A DNA stretch of 27,522 nt, taken from UBA6168 sp964643005 (lineage in GTDB: Bacteria; Bacteroidota; Bacteroidia; Chitinophagales; Saprospiraceae). Shown in pieces: positions 15,374-23,699 of the stretch; within the stretch, counting starts at the first letter, position 1; each line of letters begins with the position of its first letter. The notes below the pieces were generated by a model. It saw only the letters and a program-made list of their open reading frames with translations, ran no database searches and was not told the DNA's origin. Made by a program: the position numbers and the translations under genes. The stretch is taken from positions 1-27,522 of the forward strand of contig CAZXQI010000045.1 of the NCBI GenBank assembly GCA_964643005.1, in the 5' to 3' direction.

Positions 15374-15832
15374 TTACTCGCCGCCGCTCATTTTTTCCTG
15401 AAACCAAGTCGTCAATTGCTGCCTTTGAGCCTCCGTCAATTTGGCCTCCGGATGCATCCAGGTGTAGCTCTTCAGTGGCATGTGGCCTTCCTTTACCTCG
15501 TCCACCATTTCGTCAAACTTGTGCGCCTGGCGCTTGGCGGTGTACTCCCCCCAGTTGGCATAATTCAACTCCTTGCGGGCTTTATTGATATGCGCTTTTA
15601 CCCACCAGCCGATAGGTTGGATGTTGGTGTACCAGGGGTATTCTGTATCGTTAGAATGGCAGTCGTAGCAAGCGCTATGCAACAACTGCCCAATCTCGTC
15701 GGGCGCCTGTTCGACTACCGTAAAGTCCATTGGCGGGTTTGATTCCGGATTGGTTTTATCAATTTTAAAAAATTGAATGACGACCAGAAAAGCCAACAGG
15801 GCAAGCAAAATAAAACGAGTTCTTTTTTTCAT
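15374..15832 (-). CDS. Membrane-anchored haem-binding domain protein
   Basis: A 152-residue protein with an N-terminal membrane anchor (residues 7-22, FILLALLAFLVVIQFF), then a periplasmic domain with one CxxCH haem-attachment motif, C55-YD-C58-H59, in the context SACYDCHSNDTEYPWY. This layout, with YPWYTNIQPIGWW and later GHMPLKSYTWMHPEAKLT, is the Haem_bd domain common in Bacteroidota. M118 or a nearby residue may be the sixth iron ligand (inference). It probably carries electrons or senses redox state outside the membrane; no partner is known. It is a single gene between two copies of the dispersed repeat, not obviously linked to the radical SAM gene upstream. Confidence 0.88.
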   Translation of the reverse strand: MKKRTRFILLALLAFLVVIQFFKIDKTNPESNPPMDFTVVEQAPDEIGQLLHSACYDCHSNDTEYPWYTNIQPIGWWVKAHINKARKELNYANWGEYTAKRQAHKFDEMVDEVKEGHMPLKSYTWMHPEAKLTEAQRQQLTTWFQEKMSGGE

Positions 15833-15925
15833 GTTTTAAAATTTCTATGAGTCAGATAACAAGTACGCCGAATCGGGGCAATGTTAAAAAAAGACCGTTA
15901 AAAAATCCCTGTAATCAGCGGAAAA

Positions 15926-15993
15926 TCAGCGTCAAGTCCGAAATGAATTCGAACTGATTTTCTCCTTCGACGAAAATCATCTGCGGAAAATCC
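15926..15993 (+). repeat. Dispersed intergenic repeat, copy C (right part only)
   Basis: From AATCAGCGTCAAGTCCGAAA through CGAAAATCATCTGCGG this segment follows the right half of copy B almost base for base, with GAATTCGAACT where B has GAATTCGGACT. The left half with GCGCGGTTTTCTACC is missing. A shorter similar phrase, ACTGAAAATCAGCGT, occurs near 6747 and may be a further fragment. Confidence 0.7.
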
Positions 15994-16042
15994 ACGACCA
16001 AGCCCCCTCGTAGCCCAAATTTTTCTTACAAAAGAGAAGCGC

Positions 16043-17068
16043 CTACTTAGCCCATACCTTACACCCTTCCGTGCAGTTTTTGCAAATATCAATTTGGTCG
16101 CGACCTTTTAGGAGGGTGCTTCTAAAGCGCTGGTACCTCGGCCCCTGCCAGATTTCATGGAAGGTATGCAACTTCAAATTCCCCAATCTGTGGTGGGCGT
16201 CCTTGTCGAAGCAGCAGGGCAGGACGATGCCGTCCCAAGTGATGACGCTGGCGTGCCAGAGCTTCCAGCAGTGGTTGAGCATTTTATTTTTCACCTGCCA
16301 GGAGCCGTCGTCGGTTTCTTCATAGCGGGCGTATTTTCCGATGGTGGGGATGAGCGGGTTGCCGTGTTCGTAGTCGTACACCTGAGCGGTTTTCAGCTTT
16401 ACCTCGTCCACGCCTATCTCTTTGCCCAGGCGGTAGATTTCGGGGATTTGGTGTTCGTTGGGGCGCACCACAAGGAACTGGAAAATGATGTGCGGCGTTT
16501 TGGATTTCAATTGCTTCTTCCATTTCACCACATTGCGCGCGCCTTCCAGCACTACATCTAAGTTTCCGCTCCGGCGATAATTCTGATAGACTTCCTGGGT
16601 AGTTCCATCCACGGAAATGATCAGCCGGTCGAGGCCGGATTCTATGGTGCGGCGGGCGTTTTCATCGTGCAGAAAATGGCCATTGGTAGAAGTGATAGTG
16701 TAAATGCCTTTGTCGCTCGCATATTTCACCATATCCAAAAACTTGGGATTGATGTAGGGTTCGCCCTGGAAGTAAAAAATCAGGTAGAATAAATCCCGAT
16801 AAAGCTCGTCCACCGTTTTTCTAAAAAAGTCTTCTTTCAAATTGCCGGTGGGGCGGGTGAAGGCGCGCAGCCCGCTGGGACATTCCGGGCAGCGGAGATT
16901 GCAGGCGGTGGTCGGCTCAACGGAAATCGTCATCGGCATCCCCCATTGAATTGGGCGCTTAAGCCATCGGGTGACATGATAAGAGGCGTATATTTTCACC
17001 ACGTTCAACATGCGACGGGGCGTCATTTTTTTTAAAAAATTCAGAACGTCATTTCGATAAAATTTCAT
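16043..17068 (-). CDS. Radical SAM/SPASM domain protein
   Basis: A 341-residue S-adenosylmethionine radical enzyme; substrate unknown. The [4Fe-4S]-SAM motif CNLRCPEC (C56, C60, C63) follows TISVEPTTA, and FQGEPYINP near 99-107 corresponds to the GGEP motif. The C-terminal part has a SPASM-like pattern: C267-x12-G280-x4-C285, then C329-x2-C332-x3-C336. The usual CX2CX5CX3C is shortened, so perhaps only one auxiliary cluster is complete. SPASM proteins typically modify peptides or proteins, but no short precursor-peptide gene is recognisable beside it. The divergent neighbour at 17160 is of unknown function and is a possible partner only by position. It starts at the ATG 17066-17068. Confidence 0.92.
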   Translation of the reverse strand: MKFYRNDVLNFLKKMTPRRMLNVVKIYASYHVTRWLKRPIQWGMPMTISVEPTTACNLRCPECPSGLRAFTRPTGNLKEDFFRKTVDELYRDLFYLIFYFQGEPYINPKFLDMVKYASDKGIYTITSTNGHFLHDENARRTIESGLDRLIISVDGTTQEVYQNYRRSGNLDVVLEGARNVVKWKKQLKSKTPHIIFQFLVVRPNEHQIPEIYRLGKEIGVDEVKLKTAQVYDYEHGNPLIPTIGKYARYEETDDGSWQVKNKMLNHCWKLWHASVITWDGIVLPCCFDKDAHHRLGNLKLHTFHEIWQGPRYQRFRSTLLKGRDQIDICKNCTEGCKVWAK

Positions 17069-17120
17069 GGCGAGAGGTGATAATGTGGAGGGGTAAAAGT
17101 AAAAAGTTTTGTTCCCTTAT

Positions 17121-17128
17121 TACATTTG
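17121..17128 (+). promoter_or_regulatory. -7 element of the acidic hypothetical gene
   Basis: TACATTTG matches TAnnTTTG and lies 31 bp before the ATG at 17160. It sits inside the 5' extension of the frame that begins at 17109, which argues for the shorter protein. A TTG at the right distance upstream is lacking. Confidence 0.5.
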
Positions 17129-17159
17129 CGGCCAATCTCTACTCAACTCTTACAATCTA

Positions 17160-17654
17160 ATGATAAAAGAAGCCACCATTGACCAGACACTCGAATTATT
17201 TGAGTCTGAACAAATTGGGTATGATCAGGCTATTGAGCGCTTTATCGGCGATCAGCCAATGCTGTTTTCTTATCTGATTTCTGAGACGGAAGGCATCTTC
17301 ACAGAGGAGGAGCAGGACTTCGCCGTTTATCTGGCCATCATCATTTATCACTCCGTCATAAAAGAGCAGAGCGGGGAACTCCCGAAGATCACAGAGGAGG
17401 ATATCGCCGATGCAGAAGAAGACAATTGGGCGGTCATGTCCGAGGCGCCAGAGGGGATCTTTAGAGAAAAATTAGACGCTTTTTTTGAAAATACAGCGCA
17501 GGAAGACCTCCTGGCTTTTGTGGAGGACGCCCTGAGCACCGGAGGCGAAACGGAACACGGCCAAGACTTTAAGCTCACGCCAATCGGTCTGGAGCCGATG
17601 TTTGTCATCTTAAAAACGGTGATAGACGTGCTGACAGCAGAGCCCGAACAGTAA
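17160..17654 (+). CDS. Acidic hypothetical protein
   Basis: I do not recognise this family. The protein has 164 residues from the ATG at 17160, no signal peptide and no clear membrane span. It is strongly acidic (for example GIFTEEEQDFAVYL and ITEEDIADAEEDNW) and appears mainly helical. There are no cysteines or obvious catalytic motifs. The frame extends upstream to a TTG at 17109, but the -7 element at 17121 makes the ATG the better start. It is divergently arranged with the radical SAM gene, with 91 bp between start codons, and converges on the T9SS esterase gene with only 19 bp between stop codons. It is probably a real cytoplasmic protein, judged by its clean promoter, codon use like its neighbours and tight fit between genes. 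Confidence 0.7.
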   Translation: MIKEATIDQTLELFESEQIGYDQAIERFIGDQPMLFSYLISETEGIFTEEEQDFAVYLAIIIYHSVIKEQSGELPKITEEDIADAEEDNWAVMSEAPEGIFREKLDAFFENTAQEDLLAFVEDALSTGGETEHGQDFKLTPIGLEPMFVILKTVIDVLTAEPEQ

Positions 17655-17673
17655 TCTTCTCTCCTTTATTTAT

Positions 17674-19125
17674 TTATTCAAAAATCACTTTTGCGGTAGC
17701 GGAAGAATGCCCTGTCGTCATTTGGATAAAGTACATCCCCCGCGCGATGCCGGAATTTTCCAGATCCCAGTTGAGGGGAAATGAACCCGAATTTTTCATC
17801 GCCAGCCTCTGCCCTGCCAGGTCGAAGAGCCGGAGAGTCGCCCCGCCCTCAGAGCAGGTTGGACAGTCGATCCAGATGGCTTTTTCTTTGGTTGGATTGG
17901 GATAGACGACGAGCTTAGAAGGCGGCGCCGCTTCCTCAAAGTCTGCGCTTGTACAAACTGAAGAGGGGGTGTTGCCCGCTTTTTGGATTTCCTCTGCAAA
18001 AAAATTACTGAGGTTCTGACAGCGCAGGGTCAGTCCCGCAATGGAGTGCCCGGGAGGGTCGTCCAGGCAATCGCCGCTGCCCGGCTGCCCCTGATCAACT
18101 ATGTCGTCGAAAAAGGGCGGAGCCGCATTCCCCAAGTTTTCGAGGTAGCTCTTCAGGGCGCAACTGCCATACATCCAGGGCTGGGTAGAAAGCGGCTGGC
18201 AAAGGTTGAGCGGATTCAGGCAGTATTGGTACACCGAAAACAATCGCCGCCGCTCGCAGGCGACTATCAGATCGTCCGTTCGGTGGTAGAAATAGACGGC
18301 GGGAACCCCGGCTCCCGACAGCAGACTCTGGTCAAAAACTCCTCCCATGAAAGAAGCTACTCCCCTCACGCCGGCATCGTAACCACCGAGATGGAGAGCG
18401 CCTTCCACCAGACCCAGGTCGGGTCGCTTCCTGTCTCGCGGCGCCGGAACACAGTTCTGCAGATCGCCATCCGGAGCCGGCGCATCAGCCTGCAAAGTGG
18501 TGAAAGGAATTTGTTCGGAGGCCTGATCCATGCTTCCCACGTAGAGCGAAACGATGGCGCCGGCGCTCGTTCCTCCGACGAAAACACAGCCGACATCGGT
18601 AGAGTCCAATTCATTTCTGTTTTTCAAAAAGCGAATGGCGCCTTTCACATCCTGAACCGCCCTGTAGGTAGCTCTGTAAAATTCCATCGAATCGGCGACG
18701 TAAATACACTTGTCAACGCCCACCGGATTCAGGTTATCATTGCAAAAGAAATAGGGCGTATAATCCTTTATCGGGTGCATTCCCAGGCGATAGCCGACCG
18801 AGGCTGCGACATAGCCCCTCGACGCCATTTCCCTGCAGATTTGCACGACGTCATTGTCCGTCTTAGCGCCGGCGATAAAGGCGCCCCCGTGAACCATGAC
18901 TATGAGCGGGCGCCGGCAATTGTCATCGCCGACCGGTTTGTAAAGGTCGAGCAGCAGCTCTTCCTCTGCGCCGGCGAAATTCAGGGCGCTGCCAAAGGAA
19001 ATATCTTTTTCCACCCTGATGTCAAACTGGGCGTCTGTATAAGGCAACTGGGCGTTCAGCGACTTCGGTGAAATAAGCGCCAAAAGGCAGATAACTAAGG
19101 CCGGAAGGGGTAGTTTTTTTTTCAT
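17674..19125 (-). CDS. Secreted alpha/beta-hydrolase (carboxylesterase type) with T9SS sorting domain
   Basis: An exported esterase-like protein of 483 residues. Residues 1-26 form a signal peptide (LVICLLALISPKSLNAQ). The hydrolase domain shows the oxyanion segment H79-G-G81, the nucleophile elbow GGTSAGA with S187, and ASVGYRLGMHP near 108-118, all typical of carboxylesterase/BD-FAE-like enzymes; the acid and histidine probably lie near DDLI and GHSIAG. Residues about 407-483 form a type A C-terminal sorting domain for the type IX secretion system: YPNPTKEKAIW, then LFDLAGQ and GMYFIQM, ending in KVIFE. It should be transported across the outer membrane and attached to the surface or released. 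Natural substrate unknown. Start chosen at the ATG preceding KKKLPLP. Confidence 0.92.
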   Translation of the reverse strand: MKKKLPLPALVICLLALISPKSLNAQLPYTDAQFDIRVEKDISFGSALNFAGAEEELLLDLYKPVGDDNCRRPLIVMVHGGAFIAGAKTDNDVVQICREMASRGYVAASVGYRLGMHPIKDYTPYFFCNDNLNPVGVDKCIYVADSMEFYRATYRAVQDVKGAIRFLKNRNELDSTDVGCVFVGGTSAGAIVSLYVGSMDQASEQIPFTTLQADAPAPDGDLQNCVPAPRDRKRPDLGLVEGALHLGGYDAGVRGVASFMGGVFDQSLLSGAGVPAVYFYHRTDDLIVACERRRLFSVYQYCLNPLNLCQPLSTQPWMYGSCALKSYLENLGNAAPPFFDDIVDQGQPGSGDCLDDPPGHSIAGLTLRCQNLSNFFAEEIQKAGNTPSSVCTSADFEEAAPPSKLVVYPNPTKEKAIWIDCPTCSEGGATLRLFDLAGQRLAMKNSGSFPLNWDLENSGIARGMYFIQMTTGHSSATAKVIFE

Positions 19126-19631
19126 TTAAAAAATGTTTAAGCGTCTCCTGCTTGAGAATAGGATGGGCAAAATAAATGGTTCTTTCTGGTTTTCAGGGAG
19201 TTCAGTGGATTTAGGCGCGCGGCGATGAATAGATTTCTTTCCTGACAGTTTTGGATTTTTGGGGGAGCCGGGCAATCGGAGTGCGTTTGGCAGAGCCTTG
19301 TGAGAGCATTGTTTGAGCCTGAATATTTCGCGCTACCTGAGCGCTACCATAGAGGAAGAACCTGTCAATCTGAAAAAGGTCAATGAGAAACTCTTCAGCC
19401 TTGACCAGGGCATAAACAAAGCGAGGGAAACCCATCATAGCTTTTTAAAAGAATTGGGGCTACCGCCAATATAGTAGCGCGATATGCCAAAGCCGGTTCA
19501 AATAAAAATTGCGGCTCTTCATGGCCTCTCCCGCAGGTTCGCCGCCTTCCGCTTAAAATGAAATGTGCCATAGCCGGACTTCCTCCCTCCGCGTACCCCT
19601 CTCGCCAGAAAGTTGCGCCGAAGGTTCAGGT
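19126..19631. other. 506-bp gap with possible gene remnant
   Basis: No intact gene is seen. The first part is the leader of the esterase gene. A plus-strand frame at 19304-19474 reads like the C-terminus of a real protein and is listed separately. The rest, 19475-19631, shows nothing I can name. Confidence 0.5.
19304..19474 (+). pseudogene. Possible C-terminal remnant of a lost protein
   Basis: Between stop codons at 19301 and 19472 the plus strand encodes about 56 residues without a good start codon. They read ISRYLSATIEEEPVNL, LFSLDQGINKARE and SFLKELGLPPI before the stop. The amphipathic, charged-helix character and the clean ending look coding, unlike other frames in this gap. Upstream sequence in the other frames gives no matching N-terminal part, so I read it as a decayed 3' fragment. 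I cannot name the parent family. A short real gene using TTG at 19313 is an alternative. Confidence 0.3.
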
Positions 19632-21542
19632 TCATTGCTTCAATGCCTGCGCTCCCTCCTGGATATCGTTCACCACTCCGGGATCCAATAAGGTGGAAGT
19701 ATCTCCCAGGGTTTCAGTACTGCCCGAGGCTATTTTGCGCAGGATGCGGCGCATGATTTTGCCAGAGCGGGTCTTGGGCAGTCCGGCGACAATTTGAATG
19801 ACGTCGGGTTTGGCTATCGGTCCGATGATTTTGGAAACCGTGTCATTCAGCGCTTTTCTGAAAGCCGCCTTATCCTCTACAGGTCGGTCGGTGATGACAT
19901 AAGCGTAGATTCCCTGCCCCTTGATATCGTGCGGGAAACCCACCACGGCGCTCTCGACCACGCTGTCGTGGCGGTTGATGGCGTCTTCAACTTCCGCCGT
20001 TCCGATGCGGTGGCCGGAGACATTGATCACGTCGTCCACCCTGCCGATGATGCGATACATGCCATCGCCGTCGCGGCGGGCGCCGTCGCCGGTGAAGTAC
20101 AGGTCTTTGTAGGTGGAGAAATAGGTCTGACGACAGCGCTCGTGGTCGCCGTAGGTCGTCCGCAACATGCCAGGCCACGGGAATTTAAAACAGAGCATTC
20201 CCTCTAAGCCAAATTCTGTAATCTCGCGGCCTTCGTGATCCATCAGGCAGGGCTGCACTCCGGGCAGGGGCAGCGTGGCAAAAGACGGTTTTGTCGGCGT
20301 AATGCCCGCCAATGGAGAGATGAGGATTCCTCCCGTCTCCGTCTGCCACCAAGTATCCACGATAGGGCAGCGCTTCTTTCCAATTTTTTCATTGTACCAG
20401 TGCCAGGCTTCCGCATTGATAGGCTCGCCCACGGAGCCGAGCACCCGCAGGCTGCCCAAGTCGCAACCTTCCAGCCATTCATCTCCCGCGGCCATCAGTG
20501 CGCGGATGGCGGTGGGCGCTGTGTAAAAGATATTGACTTTGTGTTTGTCGCAGACATCCCAAAAGCGGTTGGGCTTTGGATAAGTGGGCACGCCTCCAAA
20601 AATCAGGGAAGTGGCGCCGGCCAACAGCGGTCCATAGACCGTATAACTATGGCCGGTGACCCATCCTATATCGGCAGTACACCAATAGACATCCTCCTCT
20701 TTGGGCTGGAAGACATTCAGGAAGGTGTACATCATGAAAACCATGTACCCGCCGGTGGTGTGTACCACGCCTTTGGGCTTGCCGGTAGAACCGGAGGTGT
20801 AGAGGATGAACAGGGTATCTTCGGCGTCCATCGGCTCCGGCTCGCATATATCCGACTGGCCTGCATGAGCGTCGTGCCACCAGATGTCTCTGGCCTCATT
20901 CCAACCTACGACGCCGTCGGTATTTTTCAGCACCAGCACTCTCTCCACGCTGGGACAGCCTATCTCCATCGCTTCGTCCACCACCTTCTTCACCGGAATA
21001 TTCTTGGCGCCCCTCGAATTGTAATCCGAACAGAGAACCATTCTGGAAGAAGTATCGTTGATGCGGTCTGCTAAGGAAGAAGCCGAAAATCCGGCAAACA
21101 CCACCGTGTGGATAGCTCCTATTCGCGCGCAAGCCAAAAGGCCGATCGCCAGTTCGGGAACCATCGGCATGTAAAAGCAAATCCGGTCTCCTTTCCTAAT
21201 TCCCAGGGATTTCAGGGTATTGGCCGTCCGATTGACCTCGCAATAGAGTTGGCGATAAGTGTATTTTCTGACTTCCTCATTGGGCTCGTTAGGCTCGTAC
21301 AGGAAGGCGACTTTATCCCCGCGGGTCTCCAGATGGCGATCCAGGGCGTTGTAAGTAATATTGGTCTTTCCGCCCTGGAACCACTTGATAGTGGGCGTTT
21401 TAAATTCCCATTCGAGCACCTTATCCCATTTCTTATACCAATGAAAAGTAGATGCAATGTCGGCCCAGAAAGCTTCTGGATTCTCTATACTGCGTTGGTA
21501 GGCGGCTTGATATTCCTCAAATGATTTGATTTGTAGAGACAT
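19632..21542 (-). CDS. acs: Acetyl-CoA synthetase
   Basis: Activates acetate with ATP and CoA to acetyl-CoA through acetyl-AMP, in the cytoplasm. The 636-residue protein has the full set of adenylate-forming enzyme motifs: the P-loop YTSGSTGKPKG at 248-258, TWWQTETGG at 397-405 whose tryptophan limits the acyl pocket to acetate-sized groups, YFTGDGARRD at 482-491, the hinge GRVDDVINVSGHR at 500-512, and the catalytic, acetylation-controlled lysine K595 in PKTRSGKIMRR. Length and N-terminal domain (FWADIASTFHWYKKWDKV) are normal for Acs. The start is the ATG at 21540-21542. It is a single gene; the 400-bp upstream gap separates it from a divergent small membrane protein gene. Regulation by reversible lysine acetylation is known in the family, but no acetylase gene is nearby. 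Confidence 0.97.
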   Translation of the reverse strand: MSLQIKSFEEYQAAYQRSIENPEAFWADIASTFHWYKKWDKVLEWEFKTPTIKWFQGGKTNITYNALDRHLETRGDKVAFLYEPNEPNEEVRKYTYRQLYCEVNRTANTLKSLGIRKGDRICFYMPMVPELAIGLLACARIGAIHTVVFAGFSASSLADRINDTSSRMVLCSDYNSRGAKNIPVKKVVDEAMEIGCPSVERVLVLKNTDGVVGWNEARDIWWHDAHAGQSDICEPEPMDAEDTLFILYTSGSTGKPKGVVHTTGGYMVFMMYTFLNVFQPKEEDVYWCTADIGWVTGHSYTVYGPLLAGATSLIFGGVPTYPKPNRFWDVCDKHKVNIFYTAPTAIRALMAAGDEWLEGCDLGSLRVLGSVGEPINAEAWHWYNEKIGKKRCPIVDTWWQTETGGILISPLAGITPTKPSFATLPLPGVQPCLMDHEGREITEFGLEGMLCFKFPWPGMLRTTYGDHERCRQTYFSTYKDLYFTGDGARRDGDGMYRIIGRVDDVINVSGHRIGTAEVEDAINRHDSVVESAVVGFPHDIKGQGIYAYVITDRPVEDKAAFRKALNDTVSKIIGPIAKPDVIQIVAGLPKTRSGKIMRRILRKIASGSTETLGDTSTLLDPGVVNDIQEGAQALKQ

Positions 21543-21945
21543 GCTTGGCGATGTTTTGCTATATGATAGGTGTATTGAAGGAATGCAAGTTTAGGGAATT
21601 TTTTAGCGGCTATTTCATTTTTTTCCAACTTTTATCCGCTTACAATCGGCCGGCATGCGAAAGCTTGCATTTGGGAAATTCTCTCAAACTGCACTCCTCA
21701 CTCTCTCGCTTTAAATGCGTCTCCATTTTATTTGAAAAAAAAATGAATGGGTTAAATTTTTTCTCAAAAAAAAATATCTACGATTTGTAAAAATGAATAT
21801 GTCTAAGTTATTGATTATTTATAGCTAAAGGAGATATGGTTTTGGCTTGGTGTTTTTTTCAAATTTAAAGGCGGCGTTTTGCCCTCTTATTTTCCAAAAA
21901 GTGGCATGGTTTTCAGAGTTAATACATTATCAAACACTTTAATTT
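21543..21945. other. 403-bp AT-rich intergenic region between divergent genes
   Basis: The region separates the divergent acs and small membrane protein genes and must hold both promoters. On the minus strand, TAAACTTG at 21583-21590 differs by one base from TAnnTTTG and may serve acs. Long A- and T-runs fill 21730-21790. No convincing -7 element lies before the ATG at 21946. No gene or repeat is recognised. Confidence 0.5.
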
Positions 21946-22167
21946 ATGAAACGAACAAACGCCACTTCCTCTTCAGAAAATCCTACCGGACTATCTCCTG
22001 AATTCACAAGCTGGTTAGAAGCTGAAAAGTCGCACTCTATGCAACGCATTAGCGTTGTGCGCACCGGCCTGTTAATCGTTCTCAATATCGCATTGATTGT
22101 CATCATCCGGCAGCCAGGATGGCTCAATGATGTTTTCGGGTTTATCCAAACCATCTTGTTTCACTAA
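21946..22167 (+). CDS. Small single-span membrane protein
   Basis: A 73-residue protein I do not recognise. Residues 1-36 are hydrophilic and Ser/Thr/Glu-rich (NATSSSENPTG, SWLEAEKSHSMQR). Residues 37-54 form one membrane span (VVRTGLLIVLNIALIVII), and the tail QPGWLNDVFGFIQTILFH is short and amphipathic. The positive residues before the span suggest the N-terminus is inside. It is followed by two hairpins, and convergent with the nqr operon, sharing its terminator. A clear start codon, its own terminator and coherent topology support a real gene; a link to NQR is only positional. Confidence 0.65.
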   Translation: MKRTNATSSSENPTGLSPEFTSWLEAEKSHSMQRISVVRTGLLIVLNIALIVIIRQPGWLNDVFGFIQTILFH

Positions 22168-22197
22168 TTCACAGCATTATATTTCTATAAAAAAATA

Positions 22198-22231
22198 CGG
22201 CTCTCTTTCTTGCGGTGAGAGCCGCTTATTT
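22198..22231 (+). terminator. Stem-loop after small membrane protein gene
   Basis: CGGCTCTC (22198-22205) pairs perfectly with GAGAGCCG (22217-22224) around an 11-base loop, followed by CTTATTT. It lies 31 bp after the stop codon and would act as the first terminator for the small gene, ahead of the stronger shared one. Confidence 0.5.
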
Positions 22232-22288
22232 GGTAACAAATTTTCAGGGGCTTGTAAACTGCACGGTTTCCAGGCTCTTTTTTTTTTT

Positions 22289-22332
22289 AAAACAAAAGCC
22301 CGACCGGAACATCCGGTCGGGCTTTTGTTTTT
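22289..22332. terminator. Strong bidirectional terminator shared with nqrF
   Basis: Bases 22289-22307 and 22313-22331 are perfect inverted repeats of 19 bp around the loop AACAT. The core is GCCCGACCGG, flanked by A-runs on the left and T-runs on the right, so a U-tract follows the hairpin in both directions. It ends 15 bp from the nqrF stop codon and also closes the convergent small gene. Confidence 0.92.
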
Positions 22333-22346
22333 ATATCGAAAATGAA

Positions 22347-23639
22347 TTAGTTACCGAAGTCGTCAAATGCGATGTTGTGTTCGGGAACTCCCAGGTCGCT
22401 CAGCATTTTCTGAACGGCAGAAAGCATGAGCGGCGGACCGCAGAGGTAGTACTCAATCTCTTCCGGCTCCGGGTGATTTTTCAAGTAATTATCAAAAACC
22501 ACCTGGTGGATAAATCCTGTTGGGCCGCTCCAATTGTCCTTTGGCGTCGGGTCGGACAATGCAACGTGGTAAGAGAAGTTGTCAAACTCTTTTTCAATAT
22601 TGCGGAAGTCTTCCGTGTAGAACAATTCTCTGGTCGAGCGTCCACCATACCAGTAGCTGACTTTGCGGTCTTTAGTCTTGAGCGTTTGGAACAGGTGGAA
22701 GATGTGCGAGCGCAAGGGCGCCATACCGGCGCCGCCGCCGATGTACAGCATTTCTTTCTTCGTAGGCTTGATAAAAAATTCGCCGTAAGGGCCTGAGACG
22801 GTTACTTTATCGCCCGGTTTGCGGGTAAATATGTAGCTGGAGCAAATACCGGGATTCACATCCATCCATTTACCGGCAGCGCGATCCCATGGCGGCGTGG
22901 CAATCCGAATGTTCAACATGACGATATTGCCCTCAGCCGGGTGGTTGGCCATAGAGTAGGCGCGAAACTCCGGCTCCTCATTTTTCATACTCAGTCCCCA
23001 CATTTTGAATTTATCCCATTCAGGTCTAAACTCGTCGGGCTTTTTGTCCTCCATCCGGGGGTGCGCTGTGATGTCAATATCTTTGAAATCGCACACAATC
23101 GGTGGGACGTCGATCTGTACATATCCGCCGGATTCGAAATCAAGGGTTTCTCCGGGAGGGAGTTTAACCACAAATTCTTTGATAAAGGTGGCGACATTAT
23201 AGTTGGAGATGACTTCGCATTCCCATTTTTTAGTTCCAAACACCTCTTCCGGAATGCGGATTTTCATATCCGACCGCACTTTGACCTGGCAGGCTAAGCG
23301 CATGTGTTCGGCTACCTGCTTGCGGTTAAGGTGGTTCAATTCAGTAGGTAAGGCGTCGCCTCCTCCTTCGTCCACATGGCACTTGCACATAGCGCAGGTA
23401 CCGGCGCCGCCGCAGGCAGAGGGAAGGAATAGTTCTTTGTCAGCCAAAGAGGAGAGCAGCGAACTTCCGGGTTTAATGAGCAAGGGTTTATCTTCCTGGC
23501 CGTTGATGGTGATTTTTACATCCCCTTGAGGCACCAGTTTGGATTGCGCTAAAATTAACCCGAATGTGAGCAGCAAAATGACCGCTGTAAAGGCGATCAT
23601 TCCCCACACGACAAACATGATATCGAAAAGGAAAATCAT
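22347..23639 (-). CDS. nqrF: Na+-NQR subunit F (NADH dehydrogenase, 2Fe-2S/FAD)
   Basis: The NADH-oxidising subunit of the Na+-translocating NADH:quinone reductase, 430 residues. It passes electrons from NADH via FAD to a 2Fe-2S cluster. One N-terminal span (residues 5-32) anchors it in the inner membrane. The ferredoxin domain has C76-x5-C82-x2-C85 in SACGGAGTCAMC and C117 in LACQV. The flavin site RAYSMANHP and the NADH site GGGAGMAPLRS follow, ending with CGPPLM and AFDDFGN. The frame continues upstream to 23663, but the ATG at 23637-23639 begins directly at the membrane segment as in homologues. It is the last gene of the nqr operon, followed by the bidirectional terminator. Confidence 0.96.
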   Translation of the reverse strand: MIFLFDIMFVVWGMIAFTAVILLLTFGLILAQSKLVPQGDVKITINGQEDKPLLIKPGSSLLSSLADKELFLPSACGGAGTCAMCKCHVDEGGGDALPTELNHLNRKQVAEHMRLACQVKVRSDMKIRIPEEVFGTKKWECEVISNYNVATFIKEFVVKLPPGETLDFESGGYVQIDVPPIVCDFKDIDITAHPRMEDKKPDEFRPEWDKFKMWGLSMKNEEPEFRAYSMANHPAEGNIVMLNIRIATPPWDRAAGKWMDVNPGICSSYIFTRKPGDKVTVSGPYGEFFIKPTKKEMLYIGGGAGMAPLRSHIFHLFQTLKTKDRKVSYWYGGRSTRELFYTEDFRNIEKEFDNFSYHVALSDPTPKDNWSGPTGFIHQVVFDNYLKNHPEPEEIEYYLCGPPLMLSAVQKMLSDLGVPEHNIAFDDFGN

Positions 23640-23699
23640 TGTGAATAGTTTAAAAGGAAGCATGCGAATAGTTCATTTGCTATTCAGCATGGCGCCCTG

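Noticed and set aside
17983..19071. Long 362-codon frame opposite the esterase gene
   Set aside because: It is the antisense of a gene with clear signal peptide, catalytic motifs and sorting domain; its translation shows no family features.
19211..19438. 75-codon minus-strand frame after the esterase gene
   Set aside because: It overlaps the plus-strand fragment at 19304-19474, which reads more like protein; no domain or leader supports the minus frame.
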